NCBI GenBank assembly: GCA_943789005.1
Contig: CALSSL010000001.1
Span: forward strand, 700,511-764,510
DNA: 64,000 nucleotides
Source of the DNA: an uncultured SAR86 cluster bacterium
GTDB taxonomy: Bacteria > Pseudomonadota > Gammaproteobacteria > Magnimaribacterales > D2472
Reading direction: 5' to 3'
Positions within the stretch are counted from its first letter, which is position 1, and each line of letters begins with the position of its first letter. Shown piece by piece: positions 10,607 to 24,638 of this stretch. The position numbers were made by a program, and so were the translations under genes. The notes beneath the pieces were generated by a model, which was not told the origin of the DNA, did no database searches, and was given only the letters and a program-made list of their open reading frames with translations.

Positions 10607-10627
10607 ATAATAGCGATTCGTTATTAT
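10607..10627. promoter_or_regulatory. 21-bp imperfect palindrome in the algC/ilvE divergent intergenic region
   Basis: ATAATAGCGATTCGTTATTAT, 9 of 10 arm pairs complementary; overlaps the extended -10 like TGtCATAAT of ilvE. Confidence 0.4.
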
Positions 10628-10638
10628 ATCTTGTAAAA

Positions 10639-11562
10639 ATGTTTGCAAACACTGAATTAAAATATATATGGAAGAATGGTTCTTATGAAAGATGGGAAGA
10701 TACTTCTATTCATATTCTCTCGCATACAGTGCATTATGGAACAGGTGTTTTCGAGGGAGTTAGGGCATATGAAACCAAAGCTGGAGCAGCAATATTTAGA
10801 TTAAACGATCACACTGAAAGGTTATTTGATGCTGCCAGCAAGATTGGAATAAAAATTCCATATTCTATAGAAGAGCTTAATCAAGTTCAGAAAGATATAT
10901 TTTTAAAAAATAATTTATTGGAAGGGTATCTTCGACCTATAGTTTTTTTAGGAAGTGAATCCCTAGGCCTTAGAGCTAAAGACTTATCTGTTAATGTTGC
11001 TGTTGCTGCATGGGAATGGCCATCCTATATGAGTCCCGAGGCAAAGAAAAATGGCGTTGCAATTATAAAGTCATCTTTTGAGCAATACAGCAATCCACTT
11101 CATTCGGGATATAAAATTATAGGAACTTATATCAATTCAACTATGGCTCTTCATGAGGCTATTGAAAAAGGTGCTGATGAAGCCTTGTTATTGGATAAAA
11201 ATGGATTTATATCAGAAGGTAGTGGTGAAAATATATTTTTAGTTAATGAAAAGACTATAAGCACACCAAAAACAGATCATTGTTTGAATGGAATTACCAG
11301 GCAATCAGTCATTCAGATAGCACAAGATTTAGGTTTTGATGTAAATGAAAGAGACATTACTTATGATGAATTAGTCGCTAGTGATGAGGTATTTTTTTCA
11401 GGAACTGCTGTAGAAATAACCCCAATATCAAAGATTGATGAAACTATAATTGGCTCTGGATCAATTGGGCCAGTTACTGAGAAACTTCAAACCTCTTATA
11501 CTGATATAGTATCTGGTCGTAATGCTAAATACAGCCACTGGTTAAGCCTAGTTTCTGAATAA
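10639..11562 (+). CDS. ilvE: branched-chain amino acid aminotransferase
   Basis: 307 aa; HTVHYGTGVFEGVRAY, SGENIFLV, NGITRQSVI class IV PLP aminotransferase motifs. Confidence 0.94.
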   Translation: MFANTELKYIWKNGSYERWEDTSIHILSHTVHYGTGVFEGVRAYETKAGAAIFRLNDHTERLFDAASKIGIKIPYSIEELNQVQKDIFLKNNLLEGYLRPIVFLGSESLGLRAKDLSVNVAVAAWEWPSYMSPEAKKNGVAIIKSSFEQYSNPLHSGYKIIGTYINSTMALHEAIEKGADEALLLDKNGFISEGSGENIFLVNEKTISTPKTDHCLNGITRQSVIQIAQDLGFDVNERDITYDELVASDEVFFSGTAVEITPISKIDETIIGSGSIGPVTEKLQTSYTDIVSGRNAKYSHWLSLVSE

Positions 11563-11567
11563 ATATT

Positions 11568-12821
11568 TTGCAAAAGCTTAAAATAGCAATTCTAAGTTAT
11601 AGAAGCGCTCCTTTTGGAGGAGGTCAGGGAATTTATATTCGTGACATATCAAGAGCATTATCAATTATGGGACACAGGATAGATGTAATTTCTGGTCCCC
11701 CATATCCAAATCTGGTTGATGAAATCAATCTTATTAAACTTCCGGGTTTAGACTTATTTCAGACATTTTCTTTTAAAGAAAGACTGAGAATTTTTTACAA
11801 CATAAAAAACAAAAAATTAGTGGATTTTTATGAGTTTATCTCTGTTCTTTTTGGTGGCTTTCCAGAAATGAGAACTTTTGGCTATAGAGCTAATAAATTT
11901 TTAAAATTATCTTCTCATTACGATATTATTATAGACAACCAATCATTAAGTTATGGAATATTAGAAATTCAAAAAAGATTTCCTTTGATTGAAATCATCC
12001 ATCACCCTATATCAAAAGACTATAAGTTTGAATATGAAACAGCTAGTAGTTTTTTGTATAAACTTTCAAGACATAGATGGTATTCATTTTTAAAGATGCA
12101 AAAGAAAGTTGCAAAAAATATAAACAATATTGTTACCCCATCCAAAAACTCAAAAAAGGATATAGTGGTTGATTTTGGCGTTAATCAAAAGAATATTAAT
12201 GTTATTAATAATGGATTAGATATCAATATATTTATTCCTTACAAAAATATTAAAAGAGATCCTTTTAGGTTAATTACTACCGCAAGTGCTGATGTTGCAT
12301 TAAAAGGTTTGGATTATTCTTTGAGATCTTTAGCTACTCTTTCAAAAAATTTTCCTGAAATATCTCTTTTAGTTATTGGACAATTGAAAAAAAATGGACA
12401 TACGTCAAGGTTAATTAAAGAGCTTGGTATTGAAGATAGAGTTTTATTTAAAACAGCACTGACTAAAGAAGAAATTGCCAAAGAATATGCATCAAGCTCT
12501 GTTGCCATAGTCAGTTCATTGTATGAAGGTTTTGGCTACCCTGTTATTGAAGCAATGAGTTGTGAAATTCCTCTTATTGCTACTAATACCTCCTCAATAC
12601 CAGAGTTAGTTGGTGATTTTGCAACCTTAATTCCTCCTATGAACGAAAATGAGCTGTCTGAAGCTATTAAAAAAATTCTAAACAATTACGAAAAATATAA
12701 AAAAATTGCAGAAAGTGGAAGACACCATATAATTGAGAACTTTAATTGGCTAAAAATAACTCAAGAGTATGAAGATATGATCTATAAGACAATTCAAGAC
12801 TTTAATAATGCTAACCTTTAA
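11568..12821 (+). CDS. GT4-family glycosyltransferase
   Basis: 417 aa from TTG; SYRSAPFGGGQGIYIRDISRAL N-terminus and SLYEGFGYPVIEAMSCEIPLIATNTSSIPEL GT4 C-terminal motif. Confidence 0.88.
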   Translation: MQKLKIAILSYRSAPFGGGQGIYIRDISRALSIMGHRIDVISGPPYPNLVDEINLIKLPGLDLFQTFSFKERLRIFYNIKNKKLVDFYEFISVLFGGFPEMRTFGYRANKFLKLSSHYDIIIDNQSLSYGILEIQKRFPLIEIIHHPISKDYKFEYETASSFLYKLSRHRWYSFLKMQKKVAKNINNIVTPSKNSKKDIVVDFGVNQKNINVINNGLDINIFIPYKNIKRDPFRLITTASADVALKGLDYSLRSLATLSKNFPEISLLVIGQLKKNGHTSRLIKELGIEDRVLFKTALTKEEIAKEYASSSVAIVSSLYEGFGYPVIEAMSCEIPLIATNTSSIPELVGDFATLIPPMNENELSEAIKKILNNYEKYKKIAESGRHHIIENFNWLKITQEYEDMIYKTIQDFNNANL

Positions 12822-13515
12822 TTTTTCAAAGATTAAATTAGATAACCCGGACGGTGTTATGCTCGATTTAGGCTGTGGCGAGGGCAGGCATATATTTGGC
12901 ACAATGGAATCATTTCCTAATATGCAATGTGTTGGCCTAGATCCTCATTTAGAATCATTAGATAAGTCATTAGAAGGCCTTGAATTCTTTAAGTCCATAT
13001 CAAATAAAAAGACAACCTTTTTAAGCGGCTCAGCATATAAATTACCTTTTAATAATAATACCTTTGACTTGGTTATATGTTCTGAAGTCTTAGAACATCT
13101 TCATAACTACAAGGAAGCCATTGAAGAAATTAACAGAGTACTTAAACCGGGCGGTAAATTTTTAGCAAGTGTTCCAGCTGAGTTTCCAGAAAAAATTTGC
13201 TGGGCTTTATCTAAAGAATATCAAAATCAGCCAGGGGGGCATTTAAGAATTTTTAAAAAGAAAGCATTATTAAATGATATATCTTCAAGAGGTTTTGTTT
13301 ATCTTGATTCTGAAAAATTCCATTCAATTCATTCGGCATACTGGTGGCTAAGATGTATGTTTTGGAAAAATCAAGATACGAATCTACTAGTAAGTTGGTA
13401 TAAAAAATTGCTTGAAATTCATATTTTAGAAAAACCAGCCTGGATAGATTTCATTGATAGATTATTTAATCCAGTCTTCGGTAAAAGCATTGCCTTTTAT
13501 TTTGAAAAGAAATGA
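12808..13515 (+). CDS. class I SAM-dependent methyltransferase
   Basis: 235 aa; VMLDLGCGEGRHIFG motif I, FDLVICSEVLEHLHNYKEAIEEINRVLKPGGKFLASVP. Confidence 0.88.
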   Translation: MLTFNFSKIKLDNPDGVMLDLGCGEGRHIFGTMESFPNMQCVGLDPHLESLDKSLEGLEFFKSISNKKTTFLSGSAYKLPFNNNTFDLVICSEVLEHLHNYKEAIEEINRVLKPGGKFLASVPAEFPEKICWALSKEYQNQPGGHLRIFKKKALLNDISSRGFVYLDSEKFHSIHSAYWWLRCMFWKNQDTNLLVSWYKKLLEIHILEKPAWIDFIDRLFNPVFGKSIAFYFEKK

Positions 13516-14501
13516 ATTGGCTTCATGCAAAAGATAAGTTTGAAGAATCCAAAAATTGGATCATCACAAACCAATCATCAGATGGTTATATTTCATGGGA
13601 TGAAAAGGGTAAATGCGATCCATGGGATCATTGTGAGTGTTTAATTGCTTTAAGCATATACGAAGAGTGGGATGCATTTTGGCTAGGTGTTAAATGGTTT
13701 TTTGATAACATTAATGATGAGGGTCTGATTTATGCAGAATTCCAAAAAGGAAAACCTTCTAAAGAGTATTTTGAAAGTCATCATGCTCCTTATATCATCT
13801 TGCCCTTGATGCAAGCAGCACTTATAGATAAAAAGCAGGACTATCATAAAATTCTTAACCAAATACAGCTAAATAAATTAAACAAAATTTTTAAAGGGCT
13901 TAAGAATTTTCAAGACAAAGATGGTTTTTATTATTGGGCAAAAAATGATGATGGATATTCTGACAATTCACTAATTACAGCCACAATGTCTATCTATTTA
14001 TCAATTATGGCAAAAGAATTTTTAGCTCCTGATTTAAAAACAAACTTATGGGATAGAAAATTTGATCGAGATGGTGTTGATAGATCAAGATTTTCAATGG
14101 ATTTCTACTATCCATATTTGGCGGGTATTAAAAATAACAAATCTGAGTTCCTGAAATCATTAGAAGATTTTTATGTCAAAGGACTTGGCGTAAAGTGTGT
14201 TAAAGAAGAGCCTTGGGTTACTGTGGCTGAAAGTTGTGAGTGTGTAATAGCAGCACTGGCGCATGAAAATATACAAATAGCAGAAGATATATTTAATGAT
14301 ATTCAGCAATTTCAAGATTCAGAAGGAATTTTTCCAACCGGTTATCAGTATGATTTAAAAATATTTTGGCCTGAAGAAAAATCAACATGGACAAATGCAG
14401 CAGTTATTATTGCGGCGCATGCTCTATCAAGCAAAATAAACACCAATTCAGTTAAAAAAAATGTATTTTTAGAATTATGTAATTTTTTTAAGAGCAACTA
14501 A
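13512..14501 (+). CDS. alpha/alpha-toroid (prenyltransferase/squalene-cyclase-like repeat) protein of unknown function
   Basis: 329 aa; QSSDGYISW, FQDKDGFYYW, FQDSEGIFPTG repeats typical of the toroid superfamily; two CEC[LV]IAL repeats; 4-bp overlap with the upstream methyltransferase. Confidence 0.65.
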   Translation: MNWLHAKDKFEESKNWIITNQSSDGYISWDEKGKCDPWDHCECLIALSIYEEWDAFWLGVKWFFDNINDEGLIYAEFQKGKPSKEYFESHHAPYIILPLMQAALIDKKQDYHKILNQIQLNKLNKIFKGLKNFQDKDGFYYWAKNDDGYSDNSLITATMSIYLSIMAKEFLAPDLKTNLWDRKFDRDGVDRSRFSMDFYYPYLAGIKNNKSEFLKSLEDFYVKGLGVKCVKEEPWVTVAESCECVIAALAHENIQIAEDIFNDIQQFQDSEGIFPTGYQYDLKIFWPEEKSTWTNAAVIIAAHALSSKINTNSVKKNVFLELCNFFKSN

Positions 14502-15107
14502 ACTATTAACTCTTTTTACCAATTTAAAACCTTCTTTCATAGCTTTTTCATATATTTCTCTTGGTGCCTGACCACCCTCTAATTCAGAATCATAAATATC
14601 GTGAATTGAAAGAATTCCACCTGTTCGTATTTTATTTTTCCATGATTCGTAATCATTTCTAGCAGATTCAAAGGTATGACTTCCATCTATAAATAGAAAA
14701 TCTATTTCACTTTGAATTTTTTTTGAGGCTGACTTTGAATTATCTACAATTGCCTTTATATGCGAATTTAGTTCATATTTTGCAATATTTTTAATTAATG
14801 TTGGAAGTGTATCAACTCTATTATTTTCGTAATCATACTCTTCAGGGTCAAAATATTCTTCCCCAAACTGTTGCTCTTCTGAACCCCTATGATGATCGAT
14901 GGTTAAGAGATAAGTTCCATTTTCTTTGCATGCTTGGCCAATGTAGCAAGCAGATTTGCCACAATATGATCCAATTTCAACAGCGAAACTTTTTGTGCAG
15001 TATTGTTTTGCCATTTCATATAAAAGAACTCCCTCTTCATGAGCTAAGAAACCTTTAATCGTATCAAATTCTTTTAAAAAATTAGACATAAAAACTTTCT
15101 TTTCCAA
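14475..15107 (-). CDS. class I SAM-dependent methyltransferase (Methyltransf_24-like)
   Basis: 210 aa; FAVEIGSYCGKSACYIGQA, IDFLFIDGSHTFESARNDYESW, GGILSIHDIY. Confidence 0.75.
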   Translation of the reverse strand: MEKKVFMSNFLKEFDTIKGFLAHEEGVLLYEMAKQYCTKSFAVEIGSYCGKSACYIGQACKENGTYLLTIDHHRGSEEQQFGEEYFDPEEYDYENNRVDTLPTLIKNIAKYELNSHIKAIVDNSKSASKKIQSEIDFLFIDGSHTFESARNDYESWKNKIRTGGILSIHDIYDSELEGGQAPREIYEKAMKEGFKLVKRVNSLVALKKIT

Positions 15108-15954
15108 GAGTTGATTTAAATCTCCTATGCTGCCATAAATATTCTTCTGGATTTAGTTTTATTTTATTTTCCATATATAGGTTTAAATCTTTTGAAAAGT
15201 TAATTTGACTAGATTGATCTAAATAAATCTGTTCAACTTCAAGAATATATTTATCATTCTCCATAAAACTATTAACAAAGAAAGTTTTGCATTTAGTACT
15301 TTTAATAATTTTTTGAGGAGCAGAGATTGTTGCAGCAGGATGATTAAAAAAATTAACAATATCAGACTGGCTTAGTCCATAATCTTGATCTGTTGCATAA
15401 AGAACAGTTTTTCCATTCTTAAGCCATCTTATAAATTTTAAAGGATTATTTCTATCACAAGTATCTTTAACACTTTTTAATCGCCCCTTATTTTGTATTG
15501 AATCAAATGAATCAGAGTTATGAACTCTTTCAACGCCATATATTTCTGCATTCATGCCTAGCAGTCTTGCATCAAGCTCAAGGTGAAGGGAGTGTTTAAA
15601 AAATAACAATATCCCGTTGTTACTTTTTTGTTCTTCTAAAAGATTCTCCAACCCCCTAATTTCATAACTAATTAGCTTAGTAATTCTTTTATCAGACCAA
15701 AACCATGAAATGCCTGAATCAAAAATAATTTTTGCTGATGCTATAACATTTAATTTGTGCAATTTTTTTCTTTCTTCTCGGGAGAGTTTTGGAAAACATA
15801 ACTCAATATTCTTTTGACTAATTTTGTTTCTTTTAATTGGCATCAGATATATTAAATTTCCAAAAAAATAGACCAATCCTTTATGCATAGGTCTAGGAAA
15901 AAGCAAAAGAAGCTTCCAGAGAATTACAAGAAGTGATAATAAGATTCTATTCAT
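15082..15954 (-). CDS. LpxL/HtrB-family lipid A acyltransferase
   Basis: 290 aa; KHSLHLE (HX4E) motif, YFFGNLIYLMPIKRNKISQKNIELCFP, C-terminal EYLWQHRRFKS. Confidence 0.85.
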   Translation of the reverse strand: MNRILLSLLVILWKLLLLFPRPMHKGLVYFFGNLIYLMPIKRNKISQKNIELCFPKLSREERKKLHKLNVIASAKIIFDSGISWFWSDKRITKLISYEIRGLENLLEEQKSNNGILLFFKHSLHLELDARLLGMNAEIYGVERVHNSDSFDSIQNKGRLKSVKDTCDRNNPLKFIRWLKNGKTVLYATDQDYGLSQSDIVNFFNHPAATISAPQKIIKSTKCKTFFVNSFMENDKYILEVEQIYLDQSSQINFSKDLNLYMENKIKLNPEEYLWQHRRFKSTLGKESFYV

Positions 15955-16001
15955 ATACTATTAAGCTGTATTATTACATTAATCATTAGAATGAATGACA
16001 T

Positions 16002-17589
<1,588 letters not shown>

Positions 17590-17591
17590 AT

Positions 17592-18536
17592 TTGAATAAA
17601 AAAAATAAAAAGCCAATTGCTTTTATTCTTGGACCAACAGCTTCTGGCAAAACAGATCTAGCAATTAATATTTGCAATTCTATTCCCGCTGAAATTATAA
17701 GCGTTGACTCTGTAATGGTTTATAAAGATTGTGATATAGGCTCCGCTAAGCCCTCAAAAGATGTATTGCTCAAATACAAACATCACTTAGTTGATTGCAT
17801 TAGCCCAGATTCAATATATTCAGTAGCAGATTTTTATAAAAGCTCACTAGCACTAATTACAGAAATACATAATAAAAATAAGCTGCCACTTTTTGTTGGA
17901 GGTTCAATGATGTACTTTAAATCATTAATAAATGGCCTAGATAATCTTCCCGAGCGAGATGATGAATATAGATCTGAATTACAGAATATAATTAATCAAA
18001 ATGGGGTCAAGATGCTTTATAAGATGCTCAAAGAATTAGATCCTATCCATGCAAAAAAAATTAATATTTTTGATGAAAAAAGAATTATAAGGGCATTAGA
18101 AATTCATAAAGCATCTGGTATTCAGTTAAGCACAATGGTTGGATATAAAAATAAAGACTACTTATCAGATAATTATTCCATTCATCAATTTGGAATATTT
18201 GATGAGGATAGATCATTACTTCATTCAAGAATAGAAGAACGCCTTAAGATAATTATTCAAAATGGTTTGATTGATGAAGTTAAAAATTTATTGAATAAGT
18301 ATAAAATTCCAGACAATCATCCTATTAGAAAATCTGTGAATTACAAACAAGTAATCTCTTTTTTAAATGAAGAGTATGATTCAGATGAATTATTTAAAAG
18401 AGCACTTTACGCAACTAGACAATTAGCAAAAAGACAAATGACATGGTTGCGTTCTTGGAGTCATTTAGAAGCTTTTGATATAAAAACTAGCCATAAAATT
18501 GAAGAATCTATCAAAAGATTGATAACTTCTCTTTAA
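17592..18536 (+). CDS. miaA: tRNA dimethylallyltransferase
   Basis: 314 aa; LGPTASGKTDLAI, SVDSVMVYKDCDIGSAKPS, LYATRQLAKRQMTWLR. Confidence 0.95.
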   Translation: MNKKNKKPIAFILGPTASGKTDLAINICNSIPAEIISVDSVMVYKDCDIGSAKPSKDVLLKYKHHLVDCISPDSIYSVADFYKSSLALITEIHNKNKLPLFVGGSMMYFKSLINGLDNLPERDDEYRSELQNIINQNGVKMLYKMLKELDPIHAKKINIFDEKRIIRALEIHKASGIQLSTMVGYKNKDYLSDNYSIHQFGIFDEDRSLLHSRIEERLKIIIQNGLIDEVKNLLNKYKIPDNHPIRKSVNYKQVISFLNEEYDSDELFKRALYATRQLAKRQMTWLRSWSHLEAFDIKTSHKIEESIKRLITSL

Positions 18537-18594
18537 ATATAACTATAAGTCCATAGATACAGTCTATAATGTTTAAAACTACGAGGTAATTATT

Positions 18595-19657
18595 GTGAAC
18601 TGGGATAACCAAAACAAAGATCCATGGGGTGGAAAAAATGATGCTCCTGACTTTGATGAGCTTGTAAAGAAATTTTCTTCAATACTTGGAGGAAAAAAAT
18701 CATCCTCAGGTGGTTCTGGAGGAAGTTCGGGTGGTAGTTTTAAGTTACCAACTACAAGAATATTGTTATACGCACTTTTTGGATTCTTAATTGTTTATGC
18801 ATCTCAATCAATATATCAGCTTGATGCATCCGAACGAGCAGTGATTTTACGATTTGGTAAGTTCTATGAAGAGCAACAAGAAGGACTAAATTTCAGATTG
18901 GCTGGAATCGATGAAAGGTATATAGAAAATGTATCTCTAACAAGAAGATATAGTCAAACAAATAGTATGTTGACTAAAGATGAAAACATAGTAGATGTAA
19001 CTGTTTCGGCCCAATACAGAATAGCAAACTTAAAAGATTTTGTTTTAAATGTAAAAGATCCAGAGTTAAGTCTTAGGCAGGCTATTGAAAGTGCTTTAAG
19101 GCATGTTGTTGGTGATAATTCTCTTGAAGAAACCTTAACTGTAGGAAGAGAGCAAATTGCTCAAGAAGTTCAAACTCGACTCCAGCAAATTTTAGATATA
19201 TATGCTACTGGCCTACTAGTTCAGCAGGTAAACATTGAAAAAACTGATCCACCAGCGGCAGTTAAAGATGCTTTTGATGATGTTGTTGCTGCAAGAGAGG
19301 ATAAAGAAAAATTGCAAAATGAAGCTGAAAGGTATGCATTAACTATAGTCCCTGAAGCAAGAGGTCAAGCACAGGCAAGAATCAGAAATGCTGAAGGTTA
19401 TTTGTTAGAGGTTATTGCTAATGCAGAGGGTGAGGTTGGAAGATTCACCCAACTTCTTGAAGAGTATCAAAAGGCTCCTGAAGTTACTAGAGATAGAATG
19501 TATATAGATGCAATGCAAAAAGTTCTATCAAGCACCACCAAAGTAATGATTGATATCGATAGTGGTAATAATTTAATGTTGCTTCCATTAGACAAGATGA
19601 TGGAACAAGGAAATAAAATAGATCTCAATCAGCTCAGATTAAGACAAGGAGAAGAAG

Positions 19658-19665
<8 letters not shown>
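18595..19665 (+). CDS. hflK: FtsH protease modulator HflK
   Basis: 356 aa; Gly-rich N-terminus, SPFH domain, QLDASERAVILRFGKFYEE. Confidence 0.93.
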
Positions 19666-21753
<2,088 letters not shown>

Positions 21754-21754
21754 T

Positions 21755-22165
21755 TTATATTGATTTTAGATATTTATCTAAATTAGCATTTATAAATTTG
21801 TATGAATCTGGACTAGAAAATTTCTTTGAAAGTCTTAAAGATTCGTCAATCACTACAGGCTTATCTAGATTACCAAATAGCATTTCATTTAATGCAAAGT
21901 ATAGAATTGATTTATCTATAAGGTCCATATTTGAGTCCTTAACACCAAGTGATTCAAGAATTTTCTTTAAACGTTCTTCATTATCCTTTACAGACTCTAA
22001 TGAAGATGAAAAGACATCAAAATTTACTTTTTTATTTTTATGCTCGTCTTTAAATTGATCAATAATATCTGAAGTATCCTGCTTGCTAAAAAAATATTGA
22101 TAAATAGCTTGAATTAGATACTCTCTAGTTCTTACTTCTACTTTAAAGTTAGCTAGATTTTTCAT
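21755..22165 (-). CDS. nusB: transcription antitermination factor NusB
   Basis: 136 aa; YLIQAIYQYFFSKQD, LALNEMLFG-like; downstream of ribH. Confidence 0.85.
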   Translation of the reverse strand: MKNLANFKVEVRTREYLIQAIYQYFFSKQDTSDIIDQFKDEHKNKKVNFDVFSSSLESVKDNEERLKKILESLGVKDSNMDLIDKSILYFALNEMLFGNLDKPVVIDESLRLSKKFSSPDSYKFINANLDKYLKSI

Positions 22166-22562
22166 GTATTAGTTTAATAAGTGATTTTGTATTATTTTCA
22201 GTATTATTAAAAAGCCTTTCTTTTAACTGATTTTCATTTTCCACACAAATAACATTATTAATCACTGATATTTGAGGATAGTCCATAGCTAAATTTCCAA
22301 TAGATCTAAATGTTTCAGTTGTAACTAGCTCATAGTGAGTAGTTTCACCCCTTACAACTATGCCTAAAAAAAGAATGCCTACATAAGCCTTTTCATTTTT
22401 TATTAATTTATGTTTTGCTAATGCGGGTAGCTCAATACTGCCAGGCGCAAGAGAAATATCCCATGAAAATTTATTTTCTGATAAAACCTTACACGACAGT
22501 TTTATCATTTCACTTATATAATTTGCATACCATGAGGTGTGAACTATTAGAACTTTATTCAT
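22149..22562 (-). CDS. ribH: 6,7-dimethyl-8-ribityllumazine synthase
   Basis: 137 aa; APGSIELPALAKHKL, GIVVRGETTHYELV. Confidence 0.88.
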   Translation of the reverse strand: MNKVLIVHTSWYANYISEMIKLSCKVLSENKFSWDISLAPGSIELPALAKHKLIKNEKAYVGILFLGIVVRGETTHYELVTTETFRSIGNLAMDYPQISVINNVICVENENQLKERLFNNTENNTKSLIKLIHEKSS

Positions 22563-23634
22563 TTACAAATCCTGTTATCTCTATATTAAAACCAGATACA
22601 GCATTGTATTTAGTAGGAGTACCTAAGACACTTATTTTTCTTAAATCGAGAGCTCTAAGTATTTGAGATCCAACACCAATAACTCGTCTATTTCTTTTTG
22701 GTTCAATTTCTTTATCTTCTAATTTATTGAGCCAGTAACTTTTAGCGTCTCGGTGATTTATAAGAACAAAAAGCCCAGCATCTTCTTTTGATATTCTTTC
22801 TATAGATTTTCTTATTGACCAATTTTTCCCTAATTCTTCTATACCTAATGTATCTTGAAGAATGCTTTGTGTTTGAACTCGAACTAAAGGAGACTCAACT
22901 GACAATAAATCACCTTTACTTAGAGAAAAATGATATTCATCTTTTATGATGTCTCTCCATACTATGAGATTAAATTCACCAAATTCATTTGTGACTTGTC
23001 TTTCATTTATTGCCTCAACCGTGCTGTCTGAGGACAATCTATAATCTATTAAATCTGCAATAGTGCCAACCTTAATATCATATTTTTCACCAAATTTTAT
23101 TAAATCATCTCTTCTTGCCATAGTTCCATCGTCGTTCATAATTTCACAAATAACCCCTGCAGACTGGAAGCCTGCAAGTTTAGCTAAATCACATGCAGCC
23201 TCTGTGTGTCCTGCTCTGCTTAGAACTCCACCTTCCATGGCTTTAAGTGGAAATACATGCCCAGGCTGAACAATGTCAGAGGCTTTTGAATTTTTACTCA
23301 CTGCAGTCCTGATTGTATGAGCTCTATCAGCTGCTGATATTCCAGTTGTAATACCTTCTGCAGCCTCAATCGAGACAGTAAATGCTGTTCTATTTGCTGC
23401 TTTATTATTAGAAGTCATCATTTGAAGATTATATTTATCTATAAGGCTTTCACTCATGGGTAGGCATATCAATCCTTTTCCTTTTGAGGCCATAAAATTA
23501 ATTATTTCTGGAGTAACTTGATCAGCAGCACAAATAAGGTCACCTTCATTTTCTCGAGATTCATCATCAAGGATGATTACCATCTTTCCTTGCTTAATAT
23601 CTTCAATAATTTCTGTAATGATATGTTTTAACAC
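22555..23634 (-). CDS. ribBA: 3,4-dihydroxy-2-butanone 4-phosphate synthase with degenerate GTP cyclohydrolase II-like domain
   Basis: 359 aa; DDESRENEGDLICAAD, RAGHTEAACDLA RibB motifs; RibA-like domain lacks the Cys zinc cluster. Confidence 0.88.
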   Translation of the reverse strand: MLKHIITEIIEDIKQGKMVIILDDESRENEGDLICAADQVTPEIINFMASKGKGLICLPMSESLIDKYNLQMMTSNNKAANRTAFTVSIEAAEGITTGISAADRAHTIRTAVSKNSKASDIVQPGHVFPLKAMEGGVLSRAGHTEAACDLAKLAGFQSAGVICEIMNDDGTMARRDDLIKFGEKYDIKVGTIADLIDYRLSSDSTVEAINERQVTNEFGEFNLIVWRDIIKDEYHFSLSKGDLLSVESPLVRVQTQSILQDTLGIEELGKNWSIRKSIERISKEDAGLFVLINHRDAKSYWLNKLEDKEIEPKRNRRVIGVGSQILRALDLRKISVLGTPTKYNAVSGFNIEITGFVNE

Positions 23635-24638
23635 TTTATATATATTTTTTTGGTATCTGCTTTAATCTTGTATGAGGATTCTAGTTTAAAACTTAGTTTT
23701 TCAACAGCATTATCTTCTTTAAACCAATTCACACCATTTATTCCAAGATTATTGGGTGACTGATAAATAATAATTTCATCCACTTTTCCGGAATCTAAAA
23801 ATGCGTTTACAAGTTTTGGACCTGCCTCAACTAAAATTGATGTGATGTCTTTGTATCTATATCTTTCTATTATCTTGTCTATATTTGTTTCATTGAGTAT
23901 TTCATATTCGCAATTTACAAAGAAATCAGCATCTAAATCAAAATTAGATTTATTGCTTAGAAGAATTTTTTTTGGCTGATTAACCGGAAAACTAACCCTA
24001 GCATTCATCCTTGGTGAGTCATTAACAACTGTATTACCTCCTGTCAAAATGGCATCATAATTTGCTCTAACTTTTTGAACATCATCTATTGATTCTTTGC
24101 AGGTGATATATGTTCTTTCTTCATTTGGTAGATAAGATTTTCCATCTCTCGAAGATGCAATTTTTACAGTTATGTATGGTCTATTATTCTTGTTCTTGAA
24201 AAAAAAGAATTTGTTTTGTTCTTCAACGAGTTTTGCACATACTCCTGATTGAACTTTCACTCCATGATTAATTAAATTTCTAATTCCACTTCCTGAAACA
24301 AGAGGGTTTGGATCTTCGGCGCCAACTACTACGTTTCTTATTCCTGAGCTAATTATTGCCTCTGAACATGGCCCAGTTTTACCTGTATGGTTGCATGGCT
24401 CTAGAGAACAAATTAAGGTTAATTCACCGAAGGAATTAAAAGTAATTCCTTGGTTTTTTTTTGCTTCTTCAATTGCATTTACTTCTGCATGATTGGATCC
24501 AAATTCTTTATGCGCACCTTCTGAGATTATAGTTTCGCCTTTTACAATAATACATCCAACTACAGGGTTTGGTTTAGCGGTATATTTATATTGATCAGCA
24601 AGAGAAATAGCTCTCTTCATCAACTTTTTATAATTCAT
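23628..24638 (-). CDS. ribD: bifunctional diaminohydroxyphosphoribosylaminopyrimidine deaminase / 5-amino-6-(5-phosphoribosylamino)uracil reductase
   Basis: 336 aa; [34 protein letters not shown]. Confidence 0.93.
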   Translation of the reverse strand: MNYKKLMKRAISLADQYKYTAKPNPVVGCIIVKGETIISEGAHKEFGSNHAEVNAIEEAKKNQGITFNSFGELTLICSLEPCNHTGKTGPCSEAIISSGIRNVVVGAEDPNPLVSGSGIRNLINHGVKVQSGVCAKLVEEQNKFFFFKNKNNRPYITVKIASSRDGKSYLPNEERTYITCKESIDDVQKVRANYDAILTGGNTVVNDSPRMNARVSFPVNQPKKILLSNKSNFDLDADFFVNCEYEILNETNIDKIIERYRYKDITSILVEAGPKLVNAFLDSGKVDEIIIYQSPNNLGINGVNWFKEDNAVEKLSFKLESSYKIKADTKKIYIKC

